The notes under the pieces were generated by a model, which saw only the letters and a program-made list of their open reading frames with translations, ran no database searches and had not been told where the DNA came from. Both the position numbers and the translations under genes were made by a program. Positions 1 to 9,756 of a stretch of DNA of 64,000 nt are shown piece by piece. The stretch lies in assembly GCA_036936605.1 (NCBI GenBank), contig JAUPFV010000005.1, positions 50,860,742 through 50,924,741 on the forward strand. The letters are read 5' to 3'. The stretch's first letter is position 1, and each line of letters starts with the position of its first letter. Source of the stretch: Limnanthes douglasii subsp. nivea. Its lineage: Eukaryota; Streptophyta; Magnoliopsida; Brassicales; Limnanthaceae.

Positions 1-440
1 AAAACCCTTCTAGTTAGAGCCTTGTATCCACAGTGTGCTAAGCCCTCACCATCATGTAATTCGGAGAGCCCTATTTGGGACTCTTCGGTCCCCAAACATC
101 GCAAGAGACGTTTACTAAAGGATTTTTTATAAAGAACATCTCTCAAGATGACAAAACCATGAGCCTTGTATCTTACTTTCCTTGCTACTGCTTTTTTCAG
201 AGGCAGAATGCCATCTCAGAGATATTTGGAGGAGAGGAAATCTCCAGTCGTTGGGTTGTTTTACTTGTATATCCAAACTTTCTTCTTCCTTATCCGGATT
301 GATTTGAATGGATGGGCACTCTTACACATGAATCCAAGGGTAGGACTCAGAATATGCTATGGTTGCCAAGGAGTCTGCTAGTGTATTTTATGTTCGGGGT
401 ATGTGCTCATAGGTGATGCTTTTGAAGTTGAGTGCCACTT
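1..440 (-). pseudogene. Gypsy integrase N-terminal zinc-finger region (G1, partial)
   Basis: The minus strand near position 1-70 encodes ELHDGEG followed by HCGYKALTRRV, the start of the HHCC zinc-binding domain of Gypsy integrase, and the frame then runs off the window. The matching piece of G2 (18900-19060) continues to the CDPC pair. Around 100-300 lie the 'KAMTRKIKHRARG'-type residues that link RNase H to integrase in the sister copies, with frameshifts. Only the N-terminal part can be seen, so catalytic residues cannot be judged. Confidence 0.75.
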
Positions 441-876
441 CTTTGAGAATAAATAAGTATTTAACTAACTGCTCCTTTTTTGCTTTGAATTTACCTTATG
501 CATGATGGATAAGAAGCTGAGAATCGCTCATTAACCTGATCCTTTTAGCTCCACAGATGAGAGCTAACTTCAAACCAGCTATAGCAGCTTCATACTCGGA
601 CTCATTATTGGAAGCCCTGAAAGCAAAACATACAGCCTGGTACATCCTGTCACCGTACGGGGAGGTTAAACATATCCCAGCACCACAACCCGTGGTACTC
701 GATCCACCATCAGTCCGGATAACCCATACTTTTTTATCATTTACGCCGGTTGTTCGCTTAGTATCCCTATCTGAATGGAATTCAACTAAGAAGTCAGCCA
801 CAGTTTGGGCTTTGACTGCTGTTCGAGGGGAAAAATAAATATCGTAGTCTCCTAGCTCTACTAGCCACTTGGTCAT
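420..876 (-). pseudogene. Gypsy RNase H domain (G1)
   Basis: One open stretch (496-876) carries the RNase H core that degrades the RNA strand of the RNA:DNA hybrid during reverse transcription. Visible motifs are RTDGGSSTTGCGAG (first catalytic Asp), ASNNESEYEAAIAGL (catalytic Glu) and MSDSQLLIHHA (Asp). It follows the end of the RT connection region (TKWLVELGDYD). The SNNESEYEA form is usual in Tat-lineage Gypsy elements, which can carry an additional RNase H. The frame ends at a stop after HHA, and the last part of the domain continues with lesions into 420-495. Confidence 0.85.
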
Positions 877-2080
877 TCTACTTGAGATGCCTGCCTTTTG
901 GAGAACGTGTTTCAGGGGAAAAGACGTTTAGGCAATGATAGAATGAGCCTGAAAGTAAGGCCTCATTTATCTTGCAGAAATGGGCTAGTGTTAATTTTTC
1001 AAGCTTTAAATACCGTTTTTAGGCATCTATCAAGCTTTTGTTGATATAGTACAGTGGACGAGGATAATTATCCACCTCTCTCACCAATATGGCACTTATA
1101 GCACAATCAGAAACTGCTAAGTATACGAAGATGGTCTCTCCCTCAATTGGTTTAAACAAGGTTTTAGGGGAAGATAAGTGCTTCTTAATTTCGTCGAAAG
1201 CCTCATCACATTGTGGGGACTAGTTGAAGTCTTTTGCACCTTTCAAAGTTTGAAAAAACGGGGCGCACCTGTCCGAAGACCTTGAAATAAAACGGTTTAG
1301 TGCAGCCAACCTCCCTGTCAATCTTTGTACTTCTTTTATATTCCGAGGAGGCTCCATTTCTAGTAAAGTATCAAGTTGGTCCGGATCAGGCTGTATCCCT
1401 TTCTCACTTATCACATACCCCAAGAATTTTCCGGACTGCACCCCAAAAACACACTTTTCTGGATTCAATTTTAAGTTTACTTTTACCAAGTTGGCAAAAG
1501 TTTCCTGGAGATCTGCCAAGTGTGGCTCTTCATCCACACTTTTTACCATCATGTCATCGATGTAGACTTTCATGTTTCTTCCAATTTGATCAACAAATGC
1601 CTTATTTACCAACCTCTATTAAGTAGCCCCAGCATGTTTTAACCCAAACGACATCACCTTATAACAATGGAGGCCCCTATTAGTGACAAATGTAGTATGT
1701 TCTTGATCTTTCGGATCTACTTGTATCTGATTATACCCGGAGAAGGCATCCATAAAGGACAACAACTTGTTTCCAGACGTGGAGTCCACCAGCTGATCAA
1801 TTCGGGGGACCGGATATAAATCTTTTGGGCAAGCTTTGTTGAGATCTGTGAAATCGATGCACATACGTCATTTACCATTTTTCTTCTTTACCAACACCCG
1901 ATTGGCTATCCATAAAGGGTATAGAGATTCCTTTATGTGCTCCATTTTAGTAAGCCGGTCAACCTCTTGAACTATGATATCAGTTTTTCCTTAGAAAAAG
2001 CTCTCCTCTTTTGTACAACAGGTGCTATGTCCCTTCGGATAGATAATTGGTGCGATATAATGTCTGCTGGTACTCCGGTT
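877..2080 (-). pseudogene. Gypsy reverse transcriptase (G1), broken
   Basis: Two main open pieces (1619-1864 and 1220-1612) hold RT motifs: MCIDFTDLNKACPKD, LLSFMDAFSGYNQI (motif A), VMSFGLKHAGAT, and VYIDDMMVKS, in which the YxDD catalytic pair is intact. Next come the thumb (VQRLTGRLAALNRFISRSSDRC) and connection regions. Between the two pieces two adjacent codons are stops (plus positions 1616-1621) at the place where G3 reads Tyr-Gln. G2 has a stop at the same Tyr codon. The region 877-1215, toward RNase H, carries further frameshifts. No active enzyme can be made from this copy. Confidence 0.88.
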
Positions 2081-2850
2081 ACATCAGCATTGCACCATGC
2101 AAAGACATGTTGATGGTCTTTCAAGAAATCTAACATTTTACCCTTAATTCCGACGTCATCTTGGACCCTATCTTGACACTTTTTTCCTTCAGCCAGAGAA
2201 TGAGTTTCAACTTATTCAATTGGTATTAAAACTCCAAGGGTCTCTCTGGGGTCATCAATTTCACCCTCTCCCCCAGAAGGCCCTTCAAACTGCTATTCAT
2301 CACTGATCCGGACTGCCCCCAACGTTCGAGGGGCCAGTGCCGTTGCATAACACTCTCTTGCTACCTTTTGGTTGTTTCGAACAACTCCCACTTGTCCTTG
2401 TACAACATATTTCAAACATTGGTGGACTGTTGAAGCCACAGCATGCATCCTGGTGAGCCAAGATCTCCCCAAAATACATTATAACAAGTGGGACAATCCA
2501 CCACAATAAAAATTATTCTAACCATCTTTTTGAAAGGGCCTTTGCCCAACAAAACCTCATCTTCGAACTCCCCGATCACATCTGCTGAGCTTCCAGTGAA
2601 ACCCACAATTGACCTGTTCAAACACTGAATTACTGTTGGATTCTTCATTTTTTTTATATGAAGTCAAAAAGAGAATATTGGCTGAACTTTCGGTGTCCAC
2701 CAAAATTCGTCTTATGTCATTGCCCCCAATGGATGCTCCTATGACAACAACATCTTCATGGGGACCAGCAATGTACCTCAAATTGTCCTCATCGAAAACA
2801 ATGAAGGGAAATGGAATTTGTGATTGATAGGAAGTCATCCCTCCTTCCAG
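2081..2850 (-). pseudogene. Gypsy aspartic protease region (G1), broken
   Basis: The piece at 2557-2838 encodes FPFIVFDEDNLRYIAGPHED, then ASIGGNDIRRILVDTESSANILFL. The residues VDTESS stand where G2 and G3 have DTGSS, the aspartic protease catalytic triplet, so Gly is changed to Glu here. Downstream the frame shifts repeatedly (2412-2648, then 2300-2506), covering the GKGPFKKMVRIIFIVVDCPTCYN segment shared with G2. The protease would cleave the Gag-Pol polyprotein. The changed active-site triplet and the frameshifts make this copy inactive. Confidence 0.8.
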
Positions 2851-4210
2851 TTGGGTAGCTAAAGTATGAACGTGCCTCTTTCTTGAAGAAGCTGGGGTCC
2901 CCGCTTATTTCTAGATTGCTGGCTCTGGGCTGGTGCAGCTGGATAGGACTGAGCCTTGGCTCTGTTTTGACCATGTCCGGCTTCCTTGGCCTTATAACCG
3001 GACTGATTCTAGTTTTGATTTGGTGCAGCAAGGGCATATCTCACTTGCCGATGTACTCTGGTTTTCTTTGTTTCATCCACATTAATCTGTTTTCCGACCT
3101 GATTCAGTAAACCTCCCCATGTCATGGCCTTTTTTGGTTACTCAATCAGCCAAATTTCCAGGATTCAAACCCTTCCTTAGAGAAGCTATTGCCACTTGTT
3201 CAAAGCAATCAGCTAATCCATTTTTGGTATTCATGAAACGACTTATGTACTCCTTCAGAGATTCATTTGGTTCTTGGGCACAATGGATAATAGTATCTCA
3301 ATTGCCCTTTACTTCTTTACTTCCAACAAACTGCCTCCGGAAAGCCACCCAAAAAGTGTCGAAATTCATGATGCAACCTTGTGGCAGACTATTGTACCAC
3401 TTCAAAGCACTCCTCGTAAAATATTGGCAAAATGCTCGACAGAGTAACTTATCGTCATCATAAAAATTCATCATAAAATTTTTGAATTGTTCCAAGTGGT
3501 TGTTTGGATATTTACTGCCATCATATTTTTCCATTTTTGTACTGTCAAACCTCTTAGGAAGGTTCCCAGACAGTATCTTGGAGGACAATGGAGATTGTCT
3601 CCAATTCCGGCCACAGCTAAATACAGTATCTTTGTTAGGATTTGCAAAGATACCTGGCTCATCATGGAAGGCAAAGGGATCCATTAACAAGCGGTCTACG
3701 TGTCTCCGGCCATGACTATGACTGTGAGACGATCCTTTACCAAGATGCCTCTTCAACCTTCCATGCATATCCCTCTTTCGTGAGTACTTTTTTACCAACT
3801 TTTGTTCCTTTTTAGAACGGCCTTCATCGTTGCTGGATGACAAGGATTCTTCAACTCCATCTTCATTTGAGGAGCTACTAGAAGATTCTGAGTCTTAATC
3901 CGAACTCTCCACCGGTTTAGACCGATGAGATTTCTTTGAGCTAGCATGAGTCTTTTTAGTACTCATATGGGTCTTTGATGTCTCATGCTCTCTTGGATTG
4001 TTAGTATGATGGGCTACTGACACCTTGGATTTCTCTTTTGTGCCCAACTCTGCCCTTTTGGCAACCCTCAAAGCTTCTATTTCAACTTTCAACCTGTCTC
4101 GATCCTCAATCGTATACTCGTCATTTTCTCACCACTTCTGCCAAAGCTGGTGGTACTTCTTGCTCGTCCGGATTCATCCGAACCGGTTTTTCTTAATGGT
4201 TTCGAATGCT
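2851..4210 (-). pseudogene. Gypsy gag (G1), broken
   Basis: The clearest piece (3298-3843) includes KKYSRKRDMHGRLKRHLGKG, a basic region, and LKWYNSLPQG..NFDTFWVAFRRQF, the retrotransposon gag core. A Lys/Ser/His-rich N-terminal part follows at 3895-4092. The zinc-knuckle end near 2860-3040 is badly damaged. Gag forms the particle that packages element RNA in the cytoplasm. The same pieces recur in G3 (29319-29504 and 28586-29029), which confirms family identity. Stops and frameshifts separate the pieces. Confidence 0.82.
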
Positions 4211-4228
4211 AGATTCAGGCACCTTCTC

Positions 4229-4246
4229 CTCCCACTGTGGTCGCCA
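4229..4246 (-). other. Primer binding site of G1
   Basis: The minus strand reads TGGCGACCACAGTGGGAG, starting three bases inside the LTR end. The G3 equivalent (29924-29941) differs by one base. TGGCGAC-type sites are complementary to the 3' end of a tRNA and prime minus-strand DNA synthesis. The exact tRNA was not determined. Confidence 0.75.
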
Positions 4247-4249
4247 ATT

Positions 4250-4625
4250 TGGTGAGAATAATTTCGGTCTAAGGGTAATTTAGTCAGATGTTTTGTAATG
4301 TTTCAAGGGTATTTAATGTTTGGGTAGTTTGTAGTGAGAGATTTGAGCTGCCTGGTTGTATTAAATGTTCATTACCCTCATTAATGAAAGTGGCTGGGTA
4401 TTTATACCTTTAATTATGGGGCACATGGGCTTTCGAGTCATAATTATGAATTCGGGTCGAGTTCAAAAACCCATTAGTTATTAAGCAAGTAAGTAATTAG
4501 CTTAGTCATGAAGTGATTTAGTTTTTAATACATTAGTCATGTTCGGATGATTCAGTGGGTGGTGTATGTCTGAAATGCCCCTGTCCGGTTTCTACAGTGA
4601 GTGGTGAGAAAATCCGGACTCATCA
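4250..4625 (-). repeat. 5' LTR of G1
   Basis: On the minus strand it begins TGATGAGTCCGG. The internal edge was set by alignment with the G3 LTR, which gives ...ACCA. A TATA box, TATAAATA on the minus strand, lies at plus 4399-4406, at the same place as in both G3 LTRs. Length is 376 bp against 367 bp in G3. The partner LTR is outside the window, so the target duplication cannot be checked. Confidence 0.8.
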
Positions 4626-5837
4626 GCTACCGGTAGCCTTACGCTTACGGTCACACTCTTTAACGGTCGACTTAAAAATTCCGGATCGCTCGCACCGATA
4701 ATCTACTCTCGGTGTTCTCCCCATTTTCCCTACCTCATTCGATGCTATGTTTATCGAAAAAACTCAACGACTTCCCTATGCTTTTTACCCACTCGGTCAT
4801 CGAGTCTAAGCTATACTCGTCGTGAGTGGTGAAATGGCGAGCGTAGTCCGAAACAAGCGAAATATCGTATTGGGTCACCTCCTCTAATTTGTAAGAAGTA
4901 GAAACCAATTAAACCGAAATTCCGGATAAGTTAAGCCCATTTCGCCAATGAGAAGGCGCAGTACAGCATCACCACGCCAGTGGCTGGCGTAGGGCACCCG
5001 TCATACGCCAAACGTGTCGTGTATGCAAGTTTCCCGCACCAATAGACAGCGTGACTATGCTGCTCTAAGCCTTCTCATTGGCGTACGAAGTGTAGTCCAC
5101 GCCAGAGGGTGGCGAAGAACATCAAAAACGGGTTTTTTACAAAAGTCTTTTTTTTTTTCACGAAAATGAGTGAGGGAAATGCAATGTATCTCTTCGGCGA
5201 TCATGCTGCTCTGTGTGGGAAGTGTTTCCGACTCTTTTCCGGCCATGTTATAAAGGTTTTGAAATTCTTGAGAAAATGGGTTTTGTTGGTTGTTAAGTTT
5301 CTATTTTTAGTAGTTTGAAGAAGATGAATTAAAGTTGATGTTTGAAATTATGTTTGCAACTTCATAGAGTAGTTTGGACTCTTCAATGGCATTGCTTGTA
5401 ATTAATTTGACTTTTAAAAAAAATTGAGTGTTTTGTTGAGTAACATTTTTATAAATATTAAAAATAAAAAACATACAACTTCGCGAAATAGTTTTGACAT
5501 TTTTTTTAGCAATTCCCTAAATTTTGACTCTATTTTACTATTTGCATTGCATTAGATGGATTACACACCGGTTCCGCACCTATCAGTAAGGTTAAGTCTC
5601 GTTGGCCCATACAAAACATAAAAATCTGCTTTAAAATAAACAGAGACTTGCTTTTAGCTCATTACACTTCCCACTGCCACTGTTCTCGTTTGTTGTTGAC
5701 AATCAAGAAATGCTGACATCCATAAAAAGCTGAAATTATCCACACTAAAAATAATGTAACGGACAGAAACAAATTACTAAGAGTCTAAGACCAAGAAAAA
5801 GCTATTGGTTCAGAACTCAGACAGAGTTTGTAACAAC
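4626..5837. other. Spacer without recognised gene
   Basis: I see no supported coding region. The first 500 bases are less AT-rich than the surroundings. A 15-bp inverted repeat at 4943-4957 / 5069-5083 frames a segment rich in CGCCA motifs. The rest becomes AT-rich and ends at the possible hAT terminus at 5838. Confidence 0.6.
4943..5083. repeat. 15-bp perfect inverted repeat around a CGCCA-rich segment
   Basis: CGCCAATGAGAAGGC at 4943-4957 is the exact reverse complement of 5069-5083. Inside lies the shorter palindrome ACGCCAG-TGG-CTGGCGT near 4973-4989. Function is unknown; it may be the core of an old foldback element. Confidence 0.6.
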
Positions 5838-5849
5838 TAGAGGTGTCTA

Positions 5850-6020
5850 ATGGTTGTGGAACCACGGTTCAAAGCTGACAATCTGCTTAAGAACTGGTGG
5901 TTTATCTGTGAAACTGGTCCATTAGGACTGCAACCTGGCAGGACCACAACCCGCCAGGACCGCATAAGGAGCAACCCGACAGGACTGCGAAACCACGGTT
6001 TATTTGTGAAAAACCGGCGG
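5850..6020. repeat. GC-rich block, left copy of a direct repeat pair
   Basis: The stretch from about 5909 to 5990 contains the string CCATTAGGACTGCAACCTG and several repeats of 'caggaccgcaaccc' type. A near-identical block in the same orientation lies at about 14820-14912. It stands out from the AT-rich surroundings. Confidence 0.7.
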
Positions 6021-6301
6021 TTTATTGGTAAATATTATGCTGATTTTATTTATTTTATAACCAAAATGTTATATTTAAAAAATATTGTGATATTGCATAT
6101 TATTATAGAATTATTATTATATTTTTTTTAATATTAGTTTCTTTTGGTTATTAATATTTTAAGTGTTGTAATTATTATATAGTTCAAAATTTTAAATATT
6201 ACTTATGTTATTATCATATTTTAAATATTATTATTATGTTTTTAGATCTAATACAAAGCAAAACTATATCTTATCATGTTAAAATATTACAAATTCTATG
6301 G

Positions 6302-6990
6302 TTATAATTTTAATATTACATTTTGAATTTTATTATTGTGATTTGGTTTTGAATATTACAAGTGTTATATATTATTTTTTAAACCAAAATCATATTTTAT
6401 CATGCAAAAATATTACAAGTTGTTATAATTTTAATATTACATTTTGAATTTTATTATTGTGATTTGGTTTTAAATATTACAAGTGTTATTTACTATTTTT
6501 AAGTTATATTGTTATAATTCTAATATGACATTTTGAATTTTATTATTGTGATTAGGTTTTAAATATTACAGGTGTTATTTATTATTTTTAAGTTATATTG
6601 TTATAATTTTAAAATTACATTTTGAATTTTATTATTGTGATTTGGTTTTAAATATTACAAGTGTTATTTATTATTTTTAAGTTATATTGTTATAATTTTA
6701 ATATTACATTTTGAATTTTATTATTGTGATTTGGTTTTAAATATTACAAGTGTTATTTATTATTTTTAAGTTATATTGTTATAATTTTAATATTACATTT
6801 TGAATATTATTATTGTGATTTGGTTTTAAATATTACAAATGTTATTTATTATTTTTTAAACCAAAATCATATTTTATCATGGTAAAAGATTACAAGTTAT
6901 ATTGTTATAATTTTAATATTAAATTTTGAATTTTATTATTGTAATTTTAATAATGATTATAAAATTATTATTACATTTTGGTCAGTATTA
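6302..6990. repeat. AT-rich minisatellite, about 89-bp unit, seven copies
   Basis: Units start with TTATAATT at 6302, 6423, 6512, 6601, 6690, 6779 and 6905. Four successive steps are 89 bp. The steps 6302-6423 (121 bp) and 6779-6905 (126 bp) carry an extra segment of about 35 bp containing AACCAAAATCATATTTTATCAT. Middle units are almost identical, which suggests recent local amplification. Confidence 0.85.
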
Positions 6991-7478
6991 ATTTGTTTTG
7001 GTTATCACAAACATCATTCATTACAAGTGAAAATTAGCGGATTGGTGAGTATTAGTAAATCTACGATTAACAACGTTTTTTTAAAATATGCAATAAAATA
7101 CTAATCGAAACTAATTAATATCGCAAATAATAAAAACTAAATTTAGACTAATACCAACTAATACAACTAATAACAAGCAATAACAACTAACAACAACTAA
7201 TAAAATTAGAATTAAAAGAACTAATTTAAATTACTATAACAATTAAATAACTTGATAAATTATACGAAGCTCTTAATTGAGCTATTATAATGTTATCCCA
7301 ACGTATTTAAGTGTTTTTATCAAATAGAAACAATTTGCGGAAAAAAAAATCAAACAATTTCGAAAGTAGGACTACAATATGTAAAATAAGAAATTTGAGT
7401 TTTCTAGAATATTTAGAACAAGTAGAGAGATTTAGAGAGACGTAGAGAGGAGTATATGAATTTATGAGTGTGGATTTG

Positions 7479-7506
7479 GGGTCTCCTCTATTTATAGAGG
7501 AGACCC
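7479..7506. repeat. 12-bp perfect hairpin before A-rich tract
   Basis: GGGTCTCCTCTA (7479-7490) and its reverse complement (7495-7506) are separated by TTTA, and an A-rich tract follows. The middle reads as TATA-like sequence on both strands. It could be a remnant of a transposon promoter; no function is shown. Confidence 0.55.
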
Positions 7507-7798
7507 AAAAAAAAATTAAAAAAAACGAAAAAAAAAATTTTGGAACCATCCGGATGGTCCGGACGCCGGGACCGGCAATTCGGACCATCCATCCGGACTT
7601 ATGAATTTTTTAATTTTTTAATTTTTTTTAATTTTTTTTTAAAATTTTTTTTGTTAAAAACCATGTTAGGCATTTTAAGAAAATGTTAGGCATTCAAGTT
7701 GTTGCCCAAATCTACTTTAAAAAAATTAATTCGAAGACTTGTTAAGCATTCAAGTAGTTGCCCAAGACTTGGTAAGTGAGAGGGTGTGTTTGTGCCTC

Positions 7799-8013
7799 CT
7801 TTTATATAGATTGACACTTTCATCTTCAATGGTAACTATCGATGTGGGATTCTTTTAAACAAAACTCCTCTTTAATGGTAGTACTAACTATAGATGTGGG
7901 ATTCTTTTAAACAAAACTCCAAATCTATAGTTACCATTGAAGAGGAGTTTTGTTTAAAAGAATCCCACATCGATAGTTACCATTGAAGATGAAAGTGTCA
8001 ATCTATATAAAAG
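7799..8013. promoter_or_regulatory. Long palindrome with back-to-back snRNA-type USE + TATA promoter motifs
   Basis: Arms 7799-7880 and 7932-8013 are reverse complements with one mismatch in about 82 bp. The right arm has ATCCCACATCG (7962-7972), an exact match to the plant snRNA upstream sequence element RTCCCACATCG. A TATA box, TATATAAA, starts at 8004, 31 bases after the USE. The left arm carries the mirror image (USE 7840-7850, TATA 7801-7808) facing the minus strand. The loop has a third, imperfect USE at 7892-7902. A USE-TATA centre spacing of about 40 bp is the spacing known for Pol II snRNA promoters. No snRNA sequence is visible downstream on either side, so the promoter reading is inference. 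Confidence 0.5.
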
Positions 8014-8268
8014 AATCCCAAGTAATCTAAGATTATCCACATTGTCAATGATCATATATTATTTAATTATTGATTATTCGGCTTTTATATTTTTTTATTT
8101 TTTATGATTGGTTTTGATATTAAACGTTTAATTATTAAAGACATACTACTAACTTAGTTATTAATATTTGTGGAAGAATGAAGAAACTCTGTTCTTGCGA
8201 AAGAACATAGTTCAAATTTTTAACTTCATTTTTGTGATTCTTCCTGGAATTCTTTTCCTTCTTCGATT

Positions 8269-9756
8269 ATGAGTAATGCTATTGAGTTTGATTCGACGGT
8301 TGAGTTTCCTATACTTAGGAAATTGTCGAAAGATGAAGATAATGGAGTCAAGGGAAAGGGGTTGATGAATTCTGTTGACAAAGAGAAAGAATGTAATATG
8401 ATTTTAAATCCTGTTTTTGAAGAATCGTTCAAGGAGAAGGATGGTAAGGTTCAGAAAGTATCGTATGCAAATCTTTTAAAGTCTGGAAAAACAGAGTTTG
8501 TCCATACAAACGTTTCTGTTTCGATATCAGATGACATTTCGATAATCAAGTTTGATGTTGGGGATAAAGAACAGCTTTTAAAGGTCTCTAAGCATACGTT
8601 GATAGCAAAGTTTGCTTCTGGTAGGCCTTCGTTGGATGTTATCAGGAAGTTCTTGGCTAAGTTTAATTTCGGTGGTAATTTCAATCTTTCAGTTTGGGAT
8701 TTTAGGCATGTATTTGTCGAATTTTCTGTGGTTGATGATTTGAAGAAATTATGGTCTAGGAATGTTTGGCCTTTGGGGAATAAAACAATGCGTCTTTTAA
8801 AGTGGACGCCTGGTTTCGATCCTAACTTGGAATGCCCATTTACTCCGATATGGGTTTCTCTGCCAAACATTCCTGAATTTCTCTTTAATTATTCTACGAT
8901 CAGTGAAGTTACGAAGGTTTTGGGTACGCCATTAAAGGTTTGGGTTCCTTCGGTTAACAGGGCAAGGCAGAATTGTTGTAGAGTTTGGGTGGTAGTGGAT
9001 ATTTCCAAGCCGTTAATTCATAAGGTGCAGTTAAAATTTGGTGAAGAGGATTGTTATGGGATTGATTTGTGGTATGATAATGTCCCGTTATATTGCTGTA
9101 ACTGTGCTCATATTGGTCACTTTAAGGATAACTGCAAGAAACTGAAGATTGATGGTGAGCCCTCTATGAATGTTAAACTGAATGTGGAAGATCTTGTTAG
9201 TTCAGGTGTGCCTGATCAGTTATCTTGTTCTCAGTTTCTTGAAAAGAATAAAGAAAACAGTGTCAGGGAGGATGAAAAATGTGTTGAGGATGAGGATCAG
9301 GTGAATAAAGACGAGGTAGTTGTTGAAGAGCATGTGTTTAAAGATGGTTCTGTTAATAGTAGAGGTAATGGTCGTTGGTTACAATCTGTTGTGGTGGATA
9401 AAGGTATTGTGAAGGGGAAGTTTGAGCAAAAGGGGATAGAAGATGTTAGTAGTTCTTTTCATGTTGAGAATTCTGTGGTGAATAATGAAGACTTCTCTGC
9501 TCAAGTTCAAGAAGGGGAGATGATAGATGCCTTGAAAATGTTGGACAAAAGAAATATGTTTGAGGTTCTTAGTGAAGAGGTTCATGACTCTCCAAGGTAT
9601 GATAGTAGTCTGCCTACTTCTCCTGTTAAGAATAAAGGTGAGAAAGATAGAATTGAGTCTAAAAAGGTAAAGAAAGTTTCAAAACTGTGGACTGCTAAGG
9701 GTCCTGTATCTTCAAAAATAATGAAGCTGAAAAGGCCTCATAAACCTGAGTTATGA
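8269..9756 (+). CDS. LINE ORF1 protein (DUF4283-like plus CCHC zinc knuckle)
   Basis: An uninterrupted 495-residue frame. Residues about 60-240 look like the DUF4283 region common in plant L1 ORF1 proteins, with VWDFRHVFVEFS, LLKWTPGFDP and FTPIWVSLPNIP. A zinc knuckle of the form C-x2-C-x4-H-x4-C (CCNCAHIGHFKDNC) lies at about 276-289. The C-terminal 200 residues are acidic and low in complexity and end in a Lys-rich tail. ORF1 proteins bind the element RNA and form the particle used for target-primed reverse transcription. The stop TGA overlaps the ATG of ORF2 in an ATGA arrangement (9753-9756), typical of reinitiation or coupled translation. This is the only intact element protein in the window. 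Confidence 0.9.
   Translation: MSNAIEFDSTVEFPILRKLSKDEDNGVKGKGLMNSVDKEKECNMILNPVFEESFKEKDGKVQKVSYANLLKSGKTEFVHTNVSVSISDDISIIKFDVGDKEQLLKVSKHTLIAKFASGRPSLDVIRKFLAKFNFGGNFNLSVWDFRHVFVEFSVVDDLKKLWSRNVWPLGNKTMRLLKWTPGFDPNLECPFTPIWVSLPNIPEFLFNYSTISEVTKVLGTPLKVWVPSVNRARQNCCRVWVVVDISKPLIHKVQLKFGEEDCYGIDLWYDNVPLYCCNCAHIGHFKDNCKKLKIDGEPSMNVKLNVEDLVSSGVPDQLSCSQFLEKNKENSVREDEKCVEDEDQVNKDEVVVEEHVFKDGSVNSRGNGRWLQSVVVDKGIVKGKFEQKGIEDVSSSFHVENSVVNNEDFSAQVQEGEMIDALKMLDKRNMFEVLSEEVHDSPRYDSSLPTSPVKNKGEKDRIESKKVKKVSKLWTAKGPVSSKIMKLKRPHKPEL

Larger units (their letters stand above)
1..4625 (-). mobile_element. Ty3/Gypsy (Tat-type) LTR retrotransposon G1, cut by window edge
   Basis: Reading leftward from the 5' LTR at 4250-4625 the order is primer binding site, gag, protease, reverse transcriptase, RNase H and the start of integrase, which is the Ty3/Gypsy order. 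The integrase core, any accessory gene and the 3' LTR lie outside the window. The protein parts match G2 and G3 closely, so all three belong to one family. The reading frame is broken many times by stops and frameshifts, so this is a dead copy. Assignment to the Tat lineage rests on the gag zinc-knuckle style, the RNase H style and the antisense gene of the sister copy G3, and is inference. Confidence 0.9.

Noticed and set aside
5850..6131. Open frame rich in Arg/Thr/Gly from the GC-rich block
   Set aside because: It is translation of a repeat block, runs into AT-rich sequence and matches no family.
7307..7588. Minus-strand hydrophobic 93-residue frame
   Set aside because: Phe/Leu-rich because of A/T tracts; no motif and no supporting context.
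8035..8170. Possible snRNA gene downstream of the USE/TATA motifs
   Set aside because: No U1, U2, U4, U5, U3 or U6 start sequence can be seen on either strand near the expected start.
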